Part shown: piece by piece, positions 23,641 to 33,867 of the stretch
How the letters are laid out: every line of letters starts with the position of its first letter
Position numbering within the stretch: position 1 is the stretch's first letter
Assembly (NCBI RefSeq): GCF_002776525.5
Contig: NC_045438.1
Coordinates: forward strand, 160,890,616-160,954,615
Length of the DNA stretch: 64,000 bases
Direction: 5' to 3'
Source of the DNA: Piliocolobus tephrosceles
Lineage: Eukaryota > Chordata > Mammalia > Primates > Cercopithecidae
Made by a program: the position numbers and the translations under genes
The notes under the pieces: model-generated
Told to the model about the DNA's origin: nothing
Database searches by the model: none
The model's input: the letters and a program-made list of their open reading frames with translations, nothing else

Positions 23641-23984
23641 TCTTGAGAGTTCAAAGGCAAAGTCTTTCTTCTTATTATTCTTTTTTTTCTTCTTCTTTTT
23701 TTTTTTTTTTTTACATTTTCTTTTGCTTTTTTATTTCTTTTCACATTCGAAAAAGTGGAGAGCTGGGTAGCCCTCGCAATACTTTCAGTTTCTCTCTCAC
23801 TTCCCCTAACCCTACTGGGAAAGTTTCTCAGGCCTTCAGGCAGGCAGGAACTGCAGCATTTATCTGGTTATCTTTTACTGACTAATAATCTTTGTTTATT
23901 TTCCTGGTGAATTTTGTTCATTTATGGACATACCTATATACATTTCTACCATTGTATTTTGCCCCACCTTTCAGGTTTTTGTTT

Positions 23985-24275
23985 TTTGTTTTTTTTTTTG
24001 AGACGGAGTCTCCCTCTGTCGCCTATGCTGGAATGCAGTGGCGCCATCTCAGCTCACTGCAACTTCTGCCTCCCAGGTTCAAGCGATTCTCCCGTCTCAG
24101 CCTCCTGAGTAGCTGGGACTACAGGCGCGCACCACCACACCCGGCTGATTTTTGTATTTTTGGTAGAGACGGGGTTTCACTGTGTTGGCCAGGCTGTTCT
24201 CAAACTCCTGACCTCAGGTGATCCAGCTGCCTTGGCCTCCCGAAGTGTTGGGATTACAGGCGTCAGCCATGGCAT
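23985..24275 (-). mobile_element. Alu
   Basis: Full length; gcgcgcaccaccacacccgg in the right arm retains CpGs. Confidence 0.92.
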
Positions 24276-24883
24276 GTGCCTTTTGATTGTTCTTCCTCTT
24301 TTGAACTGGGGTTCCCCCCCCCACCCCACTCTCCCGTTGCAATTCTGGAAATTCTTGGTTACCAGATACTGCCAGGGCAGGTATCAGCTCCTATAGATGC
24401 TTTTCCAATGCAGTCCCATTTTCACGTGGCTTCTAGAGCAAAAACTACTGCCTTAACTTTCCCGTAAGCCATGAAGAGTCTTTCAATCCCAGCACAGTGG
24501 CTTGAGTGAGAAGAGTAGCAGAAGAAGTGACATTGTTAACAAAGAGCTATTTTCCAAGGGTTTTGAGGGCAATTGGGATCGCGGATAGCCGTCCCGTGTT
24601 AATATCTCAGCAGCCACATTACACTGAGTGTCTGTGGTGAGAGAGAACGGGACAGGCGCCGACAACAGGGGGGAGGGGTGGCGCCCTGCTAGACTCAAGA
24701 TGAGGCTAACCATGAATGAAGAATAATAATTAACTTCACTTTCTGCACCTTAACCTTCATCCTACCTTTAAAGTGTAACTAGGAAATTATACACATTTTC
24801 CTATATTGTTTATTCTAGCAGTCAAAATTTGGGGCCTAGATTGTTTTTCATAGAATCATTCTATTTTTAAACATTGGTATTTT
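24276..24883. other. Nothing recognised
   Basis: Starts with a C-rich run (24313-24330); otherwise unique-looking. Confidence 0.5.
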
Positions 24884-24898
24884 AAAGAACCCAGACAC

Positions 24899-25196
24899 GG
24901 CCAGGTGCGGTGGCTCACACCCGTAATCCCAGGACTTTGGGAAGCTGGGGCGGGTGGATCACTTGAGGCCAGGAGTTTGAGACCAGCCTGGGTAACGTGG
25001 CAAAACCCTATCCCTGCCAAAAATACAAAAGTAAACTGGCTGTGGTGGAACGCACCATGGGCCCAGCTACTCAGGAGGCTGAGGCACGAGAATTGCTTGA
25101 ACCCAGGAGGCAGAGGTTGCAGTGAGTCGAGCTTGTGCCATTGCACCTCAGCCTGGGCAACACAGCAAGACGCTGCCTCAAAAAAAGAAAAAAAAA
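24899..25196 (+). mobile_element. Alu at the 5' edge of an L1
   Basis: Exact 15-bp duplication AAAGAACCCAGACAC (24884-24898, 25197-25211). Confidence 0.96.
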
Positions 25197-25353
25197 AAAG
25201 AACCCAGACACTTCTCAATAACATTCATTAGGATGGCTACTAGCAAGATCCAAAACAAAGCAAACAGAAAATAACAAGTTTGGATGAGGATATGAAAAAA
25301 TTGGAACTAAAACAGTATAGTGATTCCTCAAAAAATTAAAGATAAAATTGTCA

Positions 25354-25596
25354 CAAGGTCAGAAGATTGAGACCATCCTGGCCAACATGGTGAAACCCCA
25401 TCCCTACTAAAATACAAAAAATTAGCCAGGTGTGGTGGTGCACGCCTGTAGTCCCAGCTACTTGGGAAGCTGAACCAGGAGAATCACTTGAATCCAGGAG
25501 GAGGAGGTTGCAGTGAGCCGAGATCACACCACTGCACTCTAGCCTGGCAACACAGCGAGACTCCGTCTCAGAAAAAAAAAAAAAAAAAAAAAAAAG
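25354..25596 (+). mobile_element. 5'-truncated Alu in L1
   Basis: Starts at aaggtcagaagattgag; tail of 25+ A. Confidence 0.88.
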
Positions 25597-25602
25597 AATT
25601 AT

Positions 25603-25905
25603 CAGGCCAGACATGGTGGCTCATGCCTATAACCCTGACACTTTGGGAGGTCAAGGCAGGAGGATCACTTGAGGCCAGGAGTTCAAGATCAGCCTGGACA
25701 ACGTAGCAAGATCCTATTCCTTAAAAAAAAAAAAAAAAACTAAATATAGCTGGGTATGGTGGCATGCACCTGTAGTCCCAGCCACTTGGGAGGCTGAGAC
25801 AGAAGGATCCCTTGAGCACAGGTCAAGGCTGCAAGGAGCCAGGATGGTGTTATTGCACAATCAAGCCTGTGTATAAAAGTATGAGACCCTATCTTAAAAG
25901 AAAAA
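25603..25905 (+). mobile_element. Old Alu in L1
   Basis: Follows the previous Alu directly. Right arm worn. Confidence 0.88.
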
Positions 25906-26567
25906 AATTACCTTTTGATTTAGCAATTTCATTTCTGGGTATAAACCCCACACAATTGAAAGCAGGGACTGGAACGCACACTTGCTATACACCATGTTCA
26001 TGCAGCATTATTCATGGTAGCTAAAATGTAGAAGTAACCCAAAGGTCTACCAACAGAAAAATGGATAAACAAAACGTGGTACACATGTACCATGGAATAT
26101 AAGTCACTGGCCTTACAAAGGAAGGTAATTCTGACACATTATTACATGTATGAACCTTGAGGATATATGGTAAGTGAAACAAGCCAACTGCAAAGTACCA
26201 TAGGATTCCACTTATAGGAGGTACCCAGAGTAGGCAAATTCACAGAAACAGAAAGTAAAAGGGTGGTTACCAAGGGCTGTGGGGAGGGGAATGCAGTTTC
26301 CATTTGGGAAGATGAAGTTATGGAGATGGATGGTAGTGACGGTTGCACCACAAGGTACATGTATTTTATGTTACTGTACTGTACACTTAAAATTGGCTAA
26401 GATGGTAAATTTTATGTTATGTGTGTATTCTGCAAAAGAACAAGAACCCAGAACTGGTTCCCCTTGTGAAGCAAGTGATGGATGGAAACTCAGGGGATTC
26501 CAACATTTAAGGTTCAGGCGGAGGAAGAGGACTCTGTAAAAGAGGCTGGGAAGGGGCAGTTAGAGGA

Positions 26568-26626
26568 AGAAATCATGCACTCTAAAGATCTACACTCTAA
26601 AGAAATCATGCACTCTAAAGATCTCC
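26568..26626. repeat. Short tandem duplication inside the right arm
   Basis: The motif AAATCATGCACTCTAAAGAT occurs twice with a related partial copy between. The left arm has a single copy (reverse complement near 20805-20830), so the duplication arose after the arms separated. Confidence 0.85.
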
Positions 26627-27221
26627 AAAGAAGAGGGCAAGGTCAAGTGTGTCAAATGCCTTGGAGAGGTTAGGCAAGATAAGGATTGAGAAGTGGCCAT
26701 AGAGTTTGGCAAGGATAGTTTCAGCAGAGAGATGAGGGTGGGAGTGGGCCGACTGCAGTAGGAGTGGGTGGAGCCGTGGGAGGTGGGGAAGAGACTTCAA
26801 GTCAATGAAGTGAGCAGACCAAAGCCATCCTTGATGGTAGAGAAGTGTCCAAGCCAGCCAGGGGTGGGTCGATGGAAAGACAGACTGAGTCCATGGCTGC
26901 AAGAGGAGAATGCTAGTAGTTAAAAAGGTGAGACCCAGCTAGGGGAACAGAAATGTTTAGGGGTTAAAGACGAGTGCTTCTGGCTGGTAAAGGATCCTGA
27001 ACCACCGAGCACATTCATTTCTGTTGCCCTTATTCATCTTAAGCATTGATTATATTCACCCAGACAGGAAGCAAGAGTTCTCTAAGTGTTATTTAAGTGA
27101 CCGGTGAACAGGAATTATTGAGCACTTACTATGGGCCATGTGCTGGAGTTACAAATGTGAATAGGTGCCTACTCTTGAGTATCTCATATCCTTTGAAATA
27201 CCTGGATCGAAAAAGGCAGAG

Positions 27222-27513
27222 TAGGCCAGGTGAGGTGGATCACACCTGTAATCCCAGCACTTTGGGAGGCTGAGGCGGGCAGATCACCTGAGGTCGGGAG
27301 TTCAAAACCAGTCTGATCAGCATGGAGAAACCCCGTCTCTGCTAAAAATACAAAATTAGCTGGGCGTGGTGGTGCATGCCTGTAATCCCAGCTACTCGGA
27401 GGCTGAGGCAGGAGAATCACTTGAACTCAGGAGGCAGACGTTATGGTGAGCCAAGATCGTACCATTGCACTCCAGCCTGGGCAACAACAGTGAAACTCCG
27501 TCTCAAAAAAAAA
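27222..27513 (+). mobile_element. Alu unique to the right arm
   Basis: Flanked by AAAAAGGCAGAGTA / AAAAAGACAGAGTA. The left arm shows the uninterrupted site (tactctgcctttttc, near 20209-20223). Confidence 0.94.
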
Positions 27514-27922
27514 GACAGAGTAAACCTGAATTAATTTGCAAAGCATCAAAAACAGTAAGGAATGTAGACTTTAACAAAGTCTCACTTGTTTTTTGTTATA
27601 GTGGGTTCAGAGAAAAATGAATCTCATGAAGTTTTGCCTCTACAATTCACATTCCCAAGGTCTGAGGGGTCAAACGGAAATGAAGGCGAACTCAAATTTA
27701 GAGTTCCCTGAGAGTGGGATTTGGGTCAGGGTGGATGGAGAAACTGACTACGAGGCAGGGATGGGAAACTCAGGCTGGTAGGGCTGTTGGGACAAGCTCG
27801 AGACCAAGTTTACATGGTCTTATGCCAGATGGATATGGATTACAAATGGGAAAACTGCTTTTGGTTTATTTGCTGTATAGTTTTTGGAGAAAAAAGTGAT
27901 TCGACATGAGAATACTAAAGGG

Positions 27923-28127
27923 GCACACGGCGAATCCCCGTCTCTACTAAAAATACAAAAAATTATCTGGGTGCGGTGGTGGGCACCTGTAGTCCCAGCT
28001 ACTTGGGAGACTGAGGCAGGAGAATGGCATGAACTCGGGAGGCGGAGTTAGCAGTGAGCCGAGATCGTGCCACTGCACTCCAGCCTGGGCGACAGAGCAA
28101 AACTCCGTCTCAAAAAAAAAAAAAAAA
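27923..28127 (+). mobile_element. 5'-truncated AluY in the right arm
   Basis: Starts at cggcgaatccccgtctctac; GAATACTAAAGGG on both sides (27910, 28128). It sits at the site occupied by a different, older Alu in the left arm. Confidence 0.92.
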
Positions 28128-28316
28128 GAATACTAAAGGGAAATAAACTACAAGTGTTAACAGTGATTACCTCTTGGTAGAGGGATTAGGAGTGATTTGA
28201 TTTTCCTCATGACTTTTCACATTTTAAATATTTGTGATGAATAATACTAATTTTATAATCTGAGAAAAGATGCTATTTTTCGAGTGCAAAAGAAAATATC
28301 AAAAAGAGGCACAATA

Positions 28317-28552
28317 CCAGGAGTGGTAGCTCATGCCTGTAATCCCAGCACCTTGGGAGGACAAGGCAGGAGGACTGCCTGAGCCCAGGAGTTACAGACC
28401 AGCCTGGACAACACAGCAAGACCTTGTCTCTACAAAATATAAAAAAAAAGTTAGCTGGGCATGGTGGCATGCACCCGTGGTCCCAGCTACTCGGGAGGCT
28501 GAGGTGAGAAGATCACTTGAGCCCAGGAGTTTGAGGTTATAGTGAGCCTGTG
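28317..28552 (+). mobile_element. Partial Alu cut by the duplication border
   Basis: Reverse-complement partner of 19093-19326. It ends at atagtgagcctgtg instead of completing the right arm. Confidence 0.9.
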
Positions 28553-28884
28553 ATAGGTTTTGCTCTGGGAGCTGCACATTTGCAACCACTTCTTCAAGGA
28601 GATTCTGTAATAGTGTCATTCACAGACATTTTAGTTTGTGCTTGTGTCTAAAAATTACTTTGAGAGTCATAGTCGTTTACTCACCTCCATCGCTACGTGT
28701 TGACACATGTGTGACAGCCAATCTGCTGTTTAATAATGTCTTTCTGCAATTACCCGTCCCACAGTACGGCTGGGGGACGTGGGTACGCGGTCCCCCCTCA
28801 CAGCAGAACAGGGACGTGGGAAACTCATGCTCTTTCCAGTCATGGGTGGGAGTGCCCGGGCTCTGACTCATCCATGCACCAAGC

Positions 28885-29062
28885 TGCTTTATCTCGTCCT
28901 CCCTCGCCCTACGCCCTCCGCATCCCTTCCTCTGTAGAAGAGACGAGCTGAGATAAAAGTGGGCACACTGCTCCCCAGCTGCGAGGAGGCTGCGGAATTA
29001 GGAGCCCGCCCGGAACTCACAGCGCGACCCTGATAAGCTTCGCGCATGCGCCATGACGTTCA
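28885..29062 (+). promoter_or_regulatory. Candidate regulatory patch (GATA motifs, NRF1-like palindrome)
   Basis: Non-repeat sequence with GATA motifs tttatctc (28890), gagataaaa (28950) and ctgataagc (29030), a GC-box-like gcccgccc (29006), and the palindrome GCGCATGCGC (29042-29051), directly before tgacgttca. NRF1 binds YGCGCAYGCGCR. An ATG at 29053 opens a 115-codon frame of unknown meaning. Motif evidence only. Confidence 0.35.
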
Positions 29063-29505
29063 TCCCAGATTTTTCGGAGCCCTTTAGAAGCACTAACGTA
29101 GGAATCCTCCTGCAGGCCCTAGGAAGTGATCTGGGCTTGTCAAAGTGGAGAAAACTGTGGCGCAATGGGGCCCAAGGTCATGATGAGTATCTTGCCAGGC
29201 GATGCTTCTCCAAGAACTCAGGACTTACGTGTTGTTTTTTAACCCTTCCATCCTCATCCTTCTTCCTGTTATTTTCTGGAATTCAGCTCATATTTTCAAT
29301 GAGTACGGGAAACAGAGTAACAATTCAGTACAAAATATCCATAAACAGCAACCCACTAATTCCAGACAGCCCACACAATCTATGTTCCAGCGGCTTTTAG
29401 CAAAGCTTTTCCTCCTTAACTCTCCCAGGAGTATCTGATCTCTCAGGTTTTATTTCTTACAGTGCCAGCACCTTTTAGAAGTCCATTGACTTACGTTGTA
29501 CGACT

Positions 29506-29662
29506 CAGTGTTTCTCAAACTTAAATGTGCATAAAAGTCACTTGGGATCTTATTAAGCTGCAGCACCTGATCCAATAGATCTGGGTGGGGCCTGAGGTTC
29601 TGGATGTGGAAGAATCTCTCAGAGACTGCTGCTAGTCCACGGACCACAATTTGAGTGGCAAG
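29506..29662 (+). mobile_element. MER5-type hAT-Charlie fossil
   Basis: Starts CAGTGTTTCTCAAACTT, contains agatctgggtggggcctgag, ends with ccacaatttgagtgg, the order of MER5A/B. The right terminus is degraded. Confidence 0.8.
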
Positions 29663-29816
29663 GAGCTGGATCTACGAATCCACCTGTCGTCCATATCCCT
29701 CTTGATAAATGACATCTGGAGCCTCACAGTTCCTCCGTCACTTTCAGCTTTCTGGGAGCTTAATTATTCTGCACCTTAAATTATTCCAAGTTTAATCCTT
29801 CTGACTCTTTTGAGTC

Positions 29817-30256
29817 TTGCAAACCACGCTAATGTTAGCATATCACAGCACTGTATAGAGGTAAGAAAATCATGTTTGTTTAAAAGCCTGTACTGGCCGA
29901 GCGCAGTGGCTCAAGCCTGTAATCCCAGCACTTTGGGAGGCCGAGACGGGCGGATCACGAGGTCAGGAAATCGAGACCATCCTGGCTAACACAGTGAAAC
30001 CCCGTCTCTACTAAAAAATACAAAAAAGTAACCGGGCGAGGTGGCGGCGCCTGTAGTCCCAGCTACTCCGGAGGCTGAGGCAGGAGAATGGCGTAAACCC
30101 GGGAGGCGGAGCTTGCAGTGAGCTGAGATCCGGCCACTGCACTCCAGTCTGGGCGTCAGAGCGAGACTCCGTCTCAAAAAAAAAAAAAAAAGCCTGTACT
30201 AACTTGGGAAACAGTATTATCTCTGATTGCACTCCACACAATTGATAGACATGCTC
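29817..30256 (+). repeat. Homologue of patch 31827-31960, carrying an AluY
   Basis: Direct-orientation match to the patch, split by the AluY at 29895-30191 with its duplication AAAAGCCTGTACT. Without the Alu the two copies are colinear to the shared catgctc at their ends. Confidence 0.92.
29895..30191 (+). mobile_element. AluY, Old World monkey type
   Basis: Exact duplication AAAAGCCTGTACT (29882-29894, 30188-30200). Right arm gatccggccactgcac. Empty site preserved at 31897. Confidence 0.96.
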
Positions 30257-30954
30257 CTTTGAAGAGTAGCACCAGATATAATTGTTTCCTAAGCAACATT
30301 CCAATGCAATAGACTGAAAAAAGAACAAAATTAATAGGAGGTAATTTGGGAGTGAAGAGAAAAATTATCTTTCAAAACAACCATCCAATGTGTCTCAAGT
30401 ACATAGTCCAGGCATCTAAGAGGTTTTACAATATTGTTACAGTGTCCAACATGACCTTTCACCTCCACTGTGTTGTTTATGGGCCCCGCAGTTGTCACAG
30501 CAACACTGATAACCAGCTTCTCAGTGCCCAAGGAATGCCAGAGTCATCAAAGCAATCTCATTTTGTTAAGTCTTCCAGCCTGTCACCCTATAAACTAAGA
30601 GGCAGTTGAGGCTCGGAGGCACACTTTCTAAATAAGAGGGTAAATGGCAAAACAGGAGCCTCCCCTGACTAAAGGCCTCGAGGCCCAGAACAGAAGACCG
30701 TTACCAAAGGAGGAGCCTCTGTTGTGCCCCTCTGGCTCAGATACCAACTGTGTAGCCCCTAGGATAAGGACAACGTTTGCATCCGGCAGCATCTTACTGC
30801 CCACCAGCACCTCCTGAGATGAGTCTACATGGTGAGGACCACGGAGACAGGGTTATCAACTCATCCATCATGCTCCACCCCAAGGTAGGTGGAAGAGGAG
30901 GAGGAGGCTGCGGGGTGAGTAAGCAGCTCTCTTGGCTCTAGTTTCATCTGTACA
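30257..30954. other. Nothing recognised
   Basis: Unique-looking sequence; short chance frames on both strands. Confidence 0.5.
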
Positions 30955-31399
30955 GCAGATTTTCATTCTCTGCACAAACTCCTACAGCCCAATAATATAA
31001 AACTTCACTTAGTTCTTTAGTATTGGGAAATATTTCACCTGTACAGAAAAGTGCAGCTAATATTGCAAATATGTCTGTGCCAGCTTTAGCAAACATGAAT
31101 TTTGTTTAAAAGAAACAAACCTGTATGGGTATTGTTAATATTCTCTGGGTGTCCCTTCCAATCCTCTTTCTCTTCCTCTTTCCAGAGCTAACTACTATCT
31201 TGACTTTACTATTTATCATTCCCATGCATATTTTATGCTATTGCTTCATATGTTATACGGTAATAAAAACGTGTTATTGTTTTGCATGACTTTATAGAAA
31301 CAGTATCACACTGTATGTATCCACTTGCAAACTTGATTTTTTTCACTCAACATTATGTTAGTGAGATGTATCCATGTTAATACGTGTAACTAGTTCATT
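30955..31399 (-). mobile_element. Antisense L1 3' region, part 1
   Basis: Text such as ttgatttttttcactcaacat and gtgagatgtatccatgtt is antisense old-L1 3' sequence. It is broken by an Alu at 31400 and resumes at 31715. Assignment of the first 100 bases is uncertain. Confidence 0.65.
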
Positions 31400-31714
31400 C
31401 TTTTTTTTTTTTTTGAGAGGGAGTCTTGCTCTGTCACCCAAGCTGGAGTGCAGTGGCACAATCTCCGCTCACTGCAGCCTCTGTCTCCCTGCAACCTCTG
31501 CCTCCCGGGTTCAAGGGATTCTCCTGCCCCAGCCTCCCGAGTAGCTGGGATTACAGGCGCCCGCTACCATGCCCAGCTAACTTTTGTATTTTTAGTAGAG
31601 ATGGAGTTTCACCATGTTTGCCAGGCTGATCTCGAACTCCTGACCTCAAGTGATCCACCCTCCTCAGCTTCCCAAAGTGCTGAGGTTACAAGTGTGACCC
31701 ACCGTGCCTCGCCG
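31400..31714 (-). mobile_element. Alu in antisense L1
   Basis: AGTTCATTC on both sides; short internal duplication (tctgtctccctgcaacctct). Confidence 0.92.
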
Positions 31715-31826
31715 AGTTCATTCATTTTTATTTGCTGAACAGTAATCCATTATATGAAGGAAAATGATTGACTTATTCATTCTCCTATTCAAGGGCATTT
31801 AAATTTCTTATTCTTTGGAGCCTAAT

Positions 31827-31960
31827 TTGCAAACCACGCTAATGTTAGCACATCAGAGCACTGTATAGAGGTAAGAAAGTCATACTTGTTTAAAAGCCTA
31901 TGCAAACTAAGGAGGCAGTATTATCTTTCATTGCACTCCACATAATTAATAGGCATGCTC
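31827..31960 (+). repeat. Copied patch, homologous to 29817-30256 without its Alu
   Basis: Shares ttgcaaaccacgctaatgtt, cactgtatagaggtaagaaa and attgcactccaca with 29817-30256 in the same order and orientation, but has an uninterrupted aaaagcctatgcaaac where the other copy has an AluY. Confidence 0.92.
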
Positions 31961-32114
31961 TAATGGATAAGTTATTGCTTAAATTTTTCACTCTTCCAAA
32001 TAAGGTGCTCATGAACACTTGTAAATGTCTCCCTGTGCCCATGTCCCCAAGTTTCTTACCTAGGAGTGGAATTATTGGGACACAAAGTAGGCATATCTTT
32101 AACTCAACTAGATG

Positions 32115-32160
32115 CCATCCTCCCTGGAGTTCTCAGTGTTCCTGAAACTTCTGGACCTTT
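32115..32160 (+). repeat. 46-bp perfect repeat, copy inside L1
   Basis: Starts ccatcctccctgg, ends ttctggaccttt; identical over 46 bases to 33822-33867. Antisense L1 text flanks it on both sides. Confidence 0.93.
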
Positions 32161-32369
32161 TAAGGTCCAATTAATTTGCTCTTCCAACATGCACCAACTC
32201 ACACTTCCACCAGCAGTAGTGAGAGTAACTATCTCCTATCTCTCCAGATCTTCACCAACACTTAGAATAGTCAGACTTTTTATTTTCTGGTAGTCTAGTG
32301 GAAAGCAAATGCCATCCCCTACCCCTTTTATAAATTTATGTATTTTATTTTATTTTGTCTTTCTTTCTA

Positions 32370-32652
32370 TTTTTTTTTTCGAAGCACGGTCTCACTCTGT
32401 TGCCCAGACAGGAATGCAGTGGAATGAACACAGCTCACTGCAGCCTCGGTCTCCCAGGCTCAAGCAATTGTCTTAAAGTAGCTGGAACTACAGATGCACA
32501 CCACCACATCCAGCTAATTTTTGTGTTTTTTATAGAGACAGGGTTTCACCATGTTGCCCAGACTGGTCTAGAACTCCTGAGCTCAAGCGATCTGCTTTCC
32601 TCAGCCTCCCCAATGTGTTGGGATTGTAAGCATGATGCACTGTGTCCAGTGT
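32370..32652 (-). mobile_element. Old Alu
   Basis: Short internal deletion near 32465-32475 and several private changes. Confidence 0.88.
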
Positions 32653-32656
32653 ATTT

Positions 32657-33379
32657 ATTTCTTTATTTTTAATTTTTGCAGCTTTACACTTTGTCAAGGC
32701 ATACTTGACAAATAAAAATTGTCTATATTTAAGTTATACAACATGATATATATGGTAAAATGGTTACCACTATCAAGCTAATTAATACATCCATCAACTC
32801 AAATAGTTATCCTTGTGTGTATGGTGAGAACACTTAAGATCTCACAAATTTCAAGTATACAATACAGTATTATTAACTATGTCAGCATGCTGTATGCATG
32901 GTTTCCATCCTCCACTTTTTAAAAACAGCTTTATTGAGATACAATTTATATACCATACAATTTACCCATTGAAGGTGTATAATTCAGTGACTTTTAGTAT
33001 ATTCACAGAGTTATGCGTCCATCACCACAATTAATTGTAGAATATCTTCATTACCCCCAAAAGAAATTTCATTCCTCTTAGCTGCCACCTGCAATTCCTC
33101 TCCTCTCCTCAAGTCTCCTCTGCCTTAGGCAACCACTGATCCACTTCCTATTGCTATAGATTTGCCTATTCTGGACTTTTTATATAAGTAGAATTGTATT
33201 TTCATTTTCTTTACAAATTCCTATAACCTGAAATGTAACACATCACACATCTTTTTTTAAATGTTAGGAGATATTTCAGTATTTTATTGGTACTTATATT
33301 AATTTGAATTTCCATTTCCCTAATTGCTAGCTAAGTCTAGCAATGTTTTCAAATGTTTGTTTATTGGCCATTTGGAATT
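32657..33379 (-). mobile_element. Antisense L1 3' pieces
   Basis: 32657-32920 carries gtatacaatacagtattatta; 32925-33197 carries acagctttattgagatac, accatacaatttaccc and tgcctattctggac; 33290-33379 resumes after a roughly 95-bp insert (33198-33290). The Alu at 33380 follows. Confidence 0.8.
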
Positions 33380-33680
33380 CTTTTTTTTTTTTTTTTGGAG
33401 ACAGGGTCTCACTCTGTTACCCAGGCTGGAGTGCAGTAGCACAATCTTGGTTCACTGCAACCTCTGCCTCCCAGGCTAAAGTGATCCTCCCACCTCAGCC
33501 TCCTGAGTTGCTGGGACTACAGGCCCACACCACCACACTGGGCTAGTTTTTGTATTTTTAGTAGAAGCGGGATTTCGCCATGTTGGCCAAGCTGGTCTTG
33601 AACTCCTGACCTCAGGTGATCCACCTGCCTCAGCCTCCCAAAGTGCTGGGATTCCAGGCATGAGCCACCGTGCCCGGCTT
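33380..33680 (-). mobile_element. Alu in antisense L1
   Basis: Full length, flanked by tttggaattc and cttcctcttc. Confidence 0.92.
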
Positions 33681-33821
33681 CCTCTTCTATAAAGTGCCAA
33701 TTTACATTCTTCTATCCAATTTTTGATAGGATTGCTTACCTTCTCCTTATTTGTAGGAATTAGCTAATTAATCATATATTAATCCTTTTTGATTATATAT
33801 GTTGCAGTTCTTGTTGGAAGT
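33681..33821 (-). mobile_element. Antisense L1 continuation
   Basis: Text ttgataggattgcttacctt and atattaatcctttttgat continues the L1 interrupted by the Alu at 33380-33680. Confidence 0.65.
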
Positions 33822-33867
33822 CCATCCTCCCTGGAGTTCTCAGTGTTCCTGAAACTTCTGGACCTTT
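33822..33867 (+). repeat. 46-bp perfect repeat, likely source copy
   Basis: Identical to 32115-32160. To the left is antisense L1, to the right non-repeat sequence, so this copy flows into sequence not found at the other site. Confidence 0.93.

Larger units (their letters stand above)
25212..26445 (+). mobile_element. Old L1 3' end, split by two Alus
   Basis: L1 3' text at 25212-25353 (aggatggctactagcaagat, aataacaagtttggatgagg) resumes at 25906 (ttgatttagcaatttcatttc) and runs to the terminus (aaaattggctaagatggtaa, about 26440). The right arm of the inverted duplication follows about 35 bases later. Confidence 0.85.
26479..28552 (-). repeat. Inverted duplication, right arm (derived copy)
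   Basis: Reverse-complement match to 19093-20934. The L2 stops abruptly at 26479 against L1 3' sequence, and the Alu at the other end stops near 28552 in non-Alu sequence. It is longer than the left arm mainly because of an extra Alu at 27222-27513. Confidence 0.93.
31715..32310 (-). mobile_element. Antisense L1 3' region, part 2, with two foreign patches
   Basis: L1-like text (tgctgaacagtaatccatta; tacctaggagtggaatta; cacacttccaccagcag) is interrupted by a patch at 31827-31960 matching 29817-30256 and by a 46-bp patch at 32115-32160 matching 33822-33867. Confidence 0.75.
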
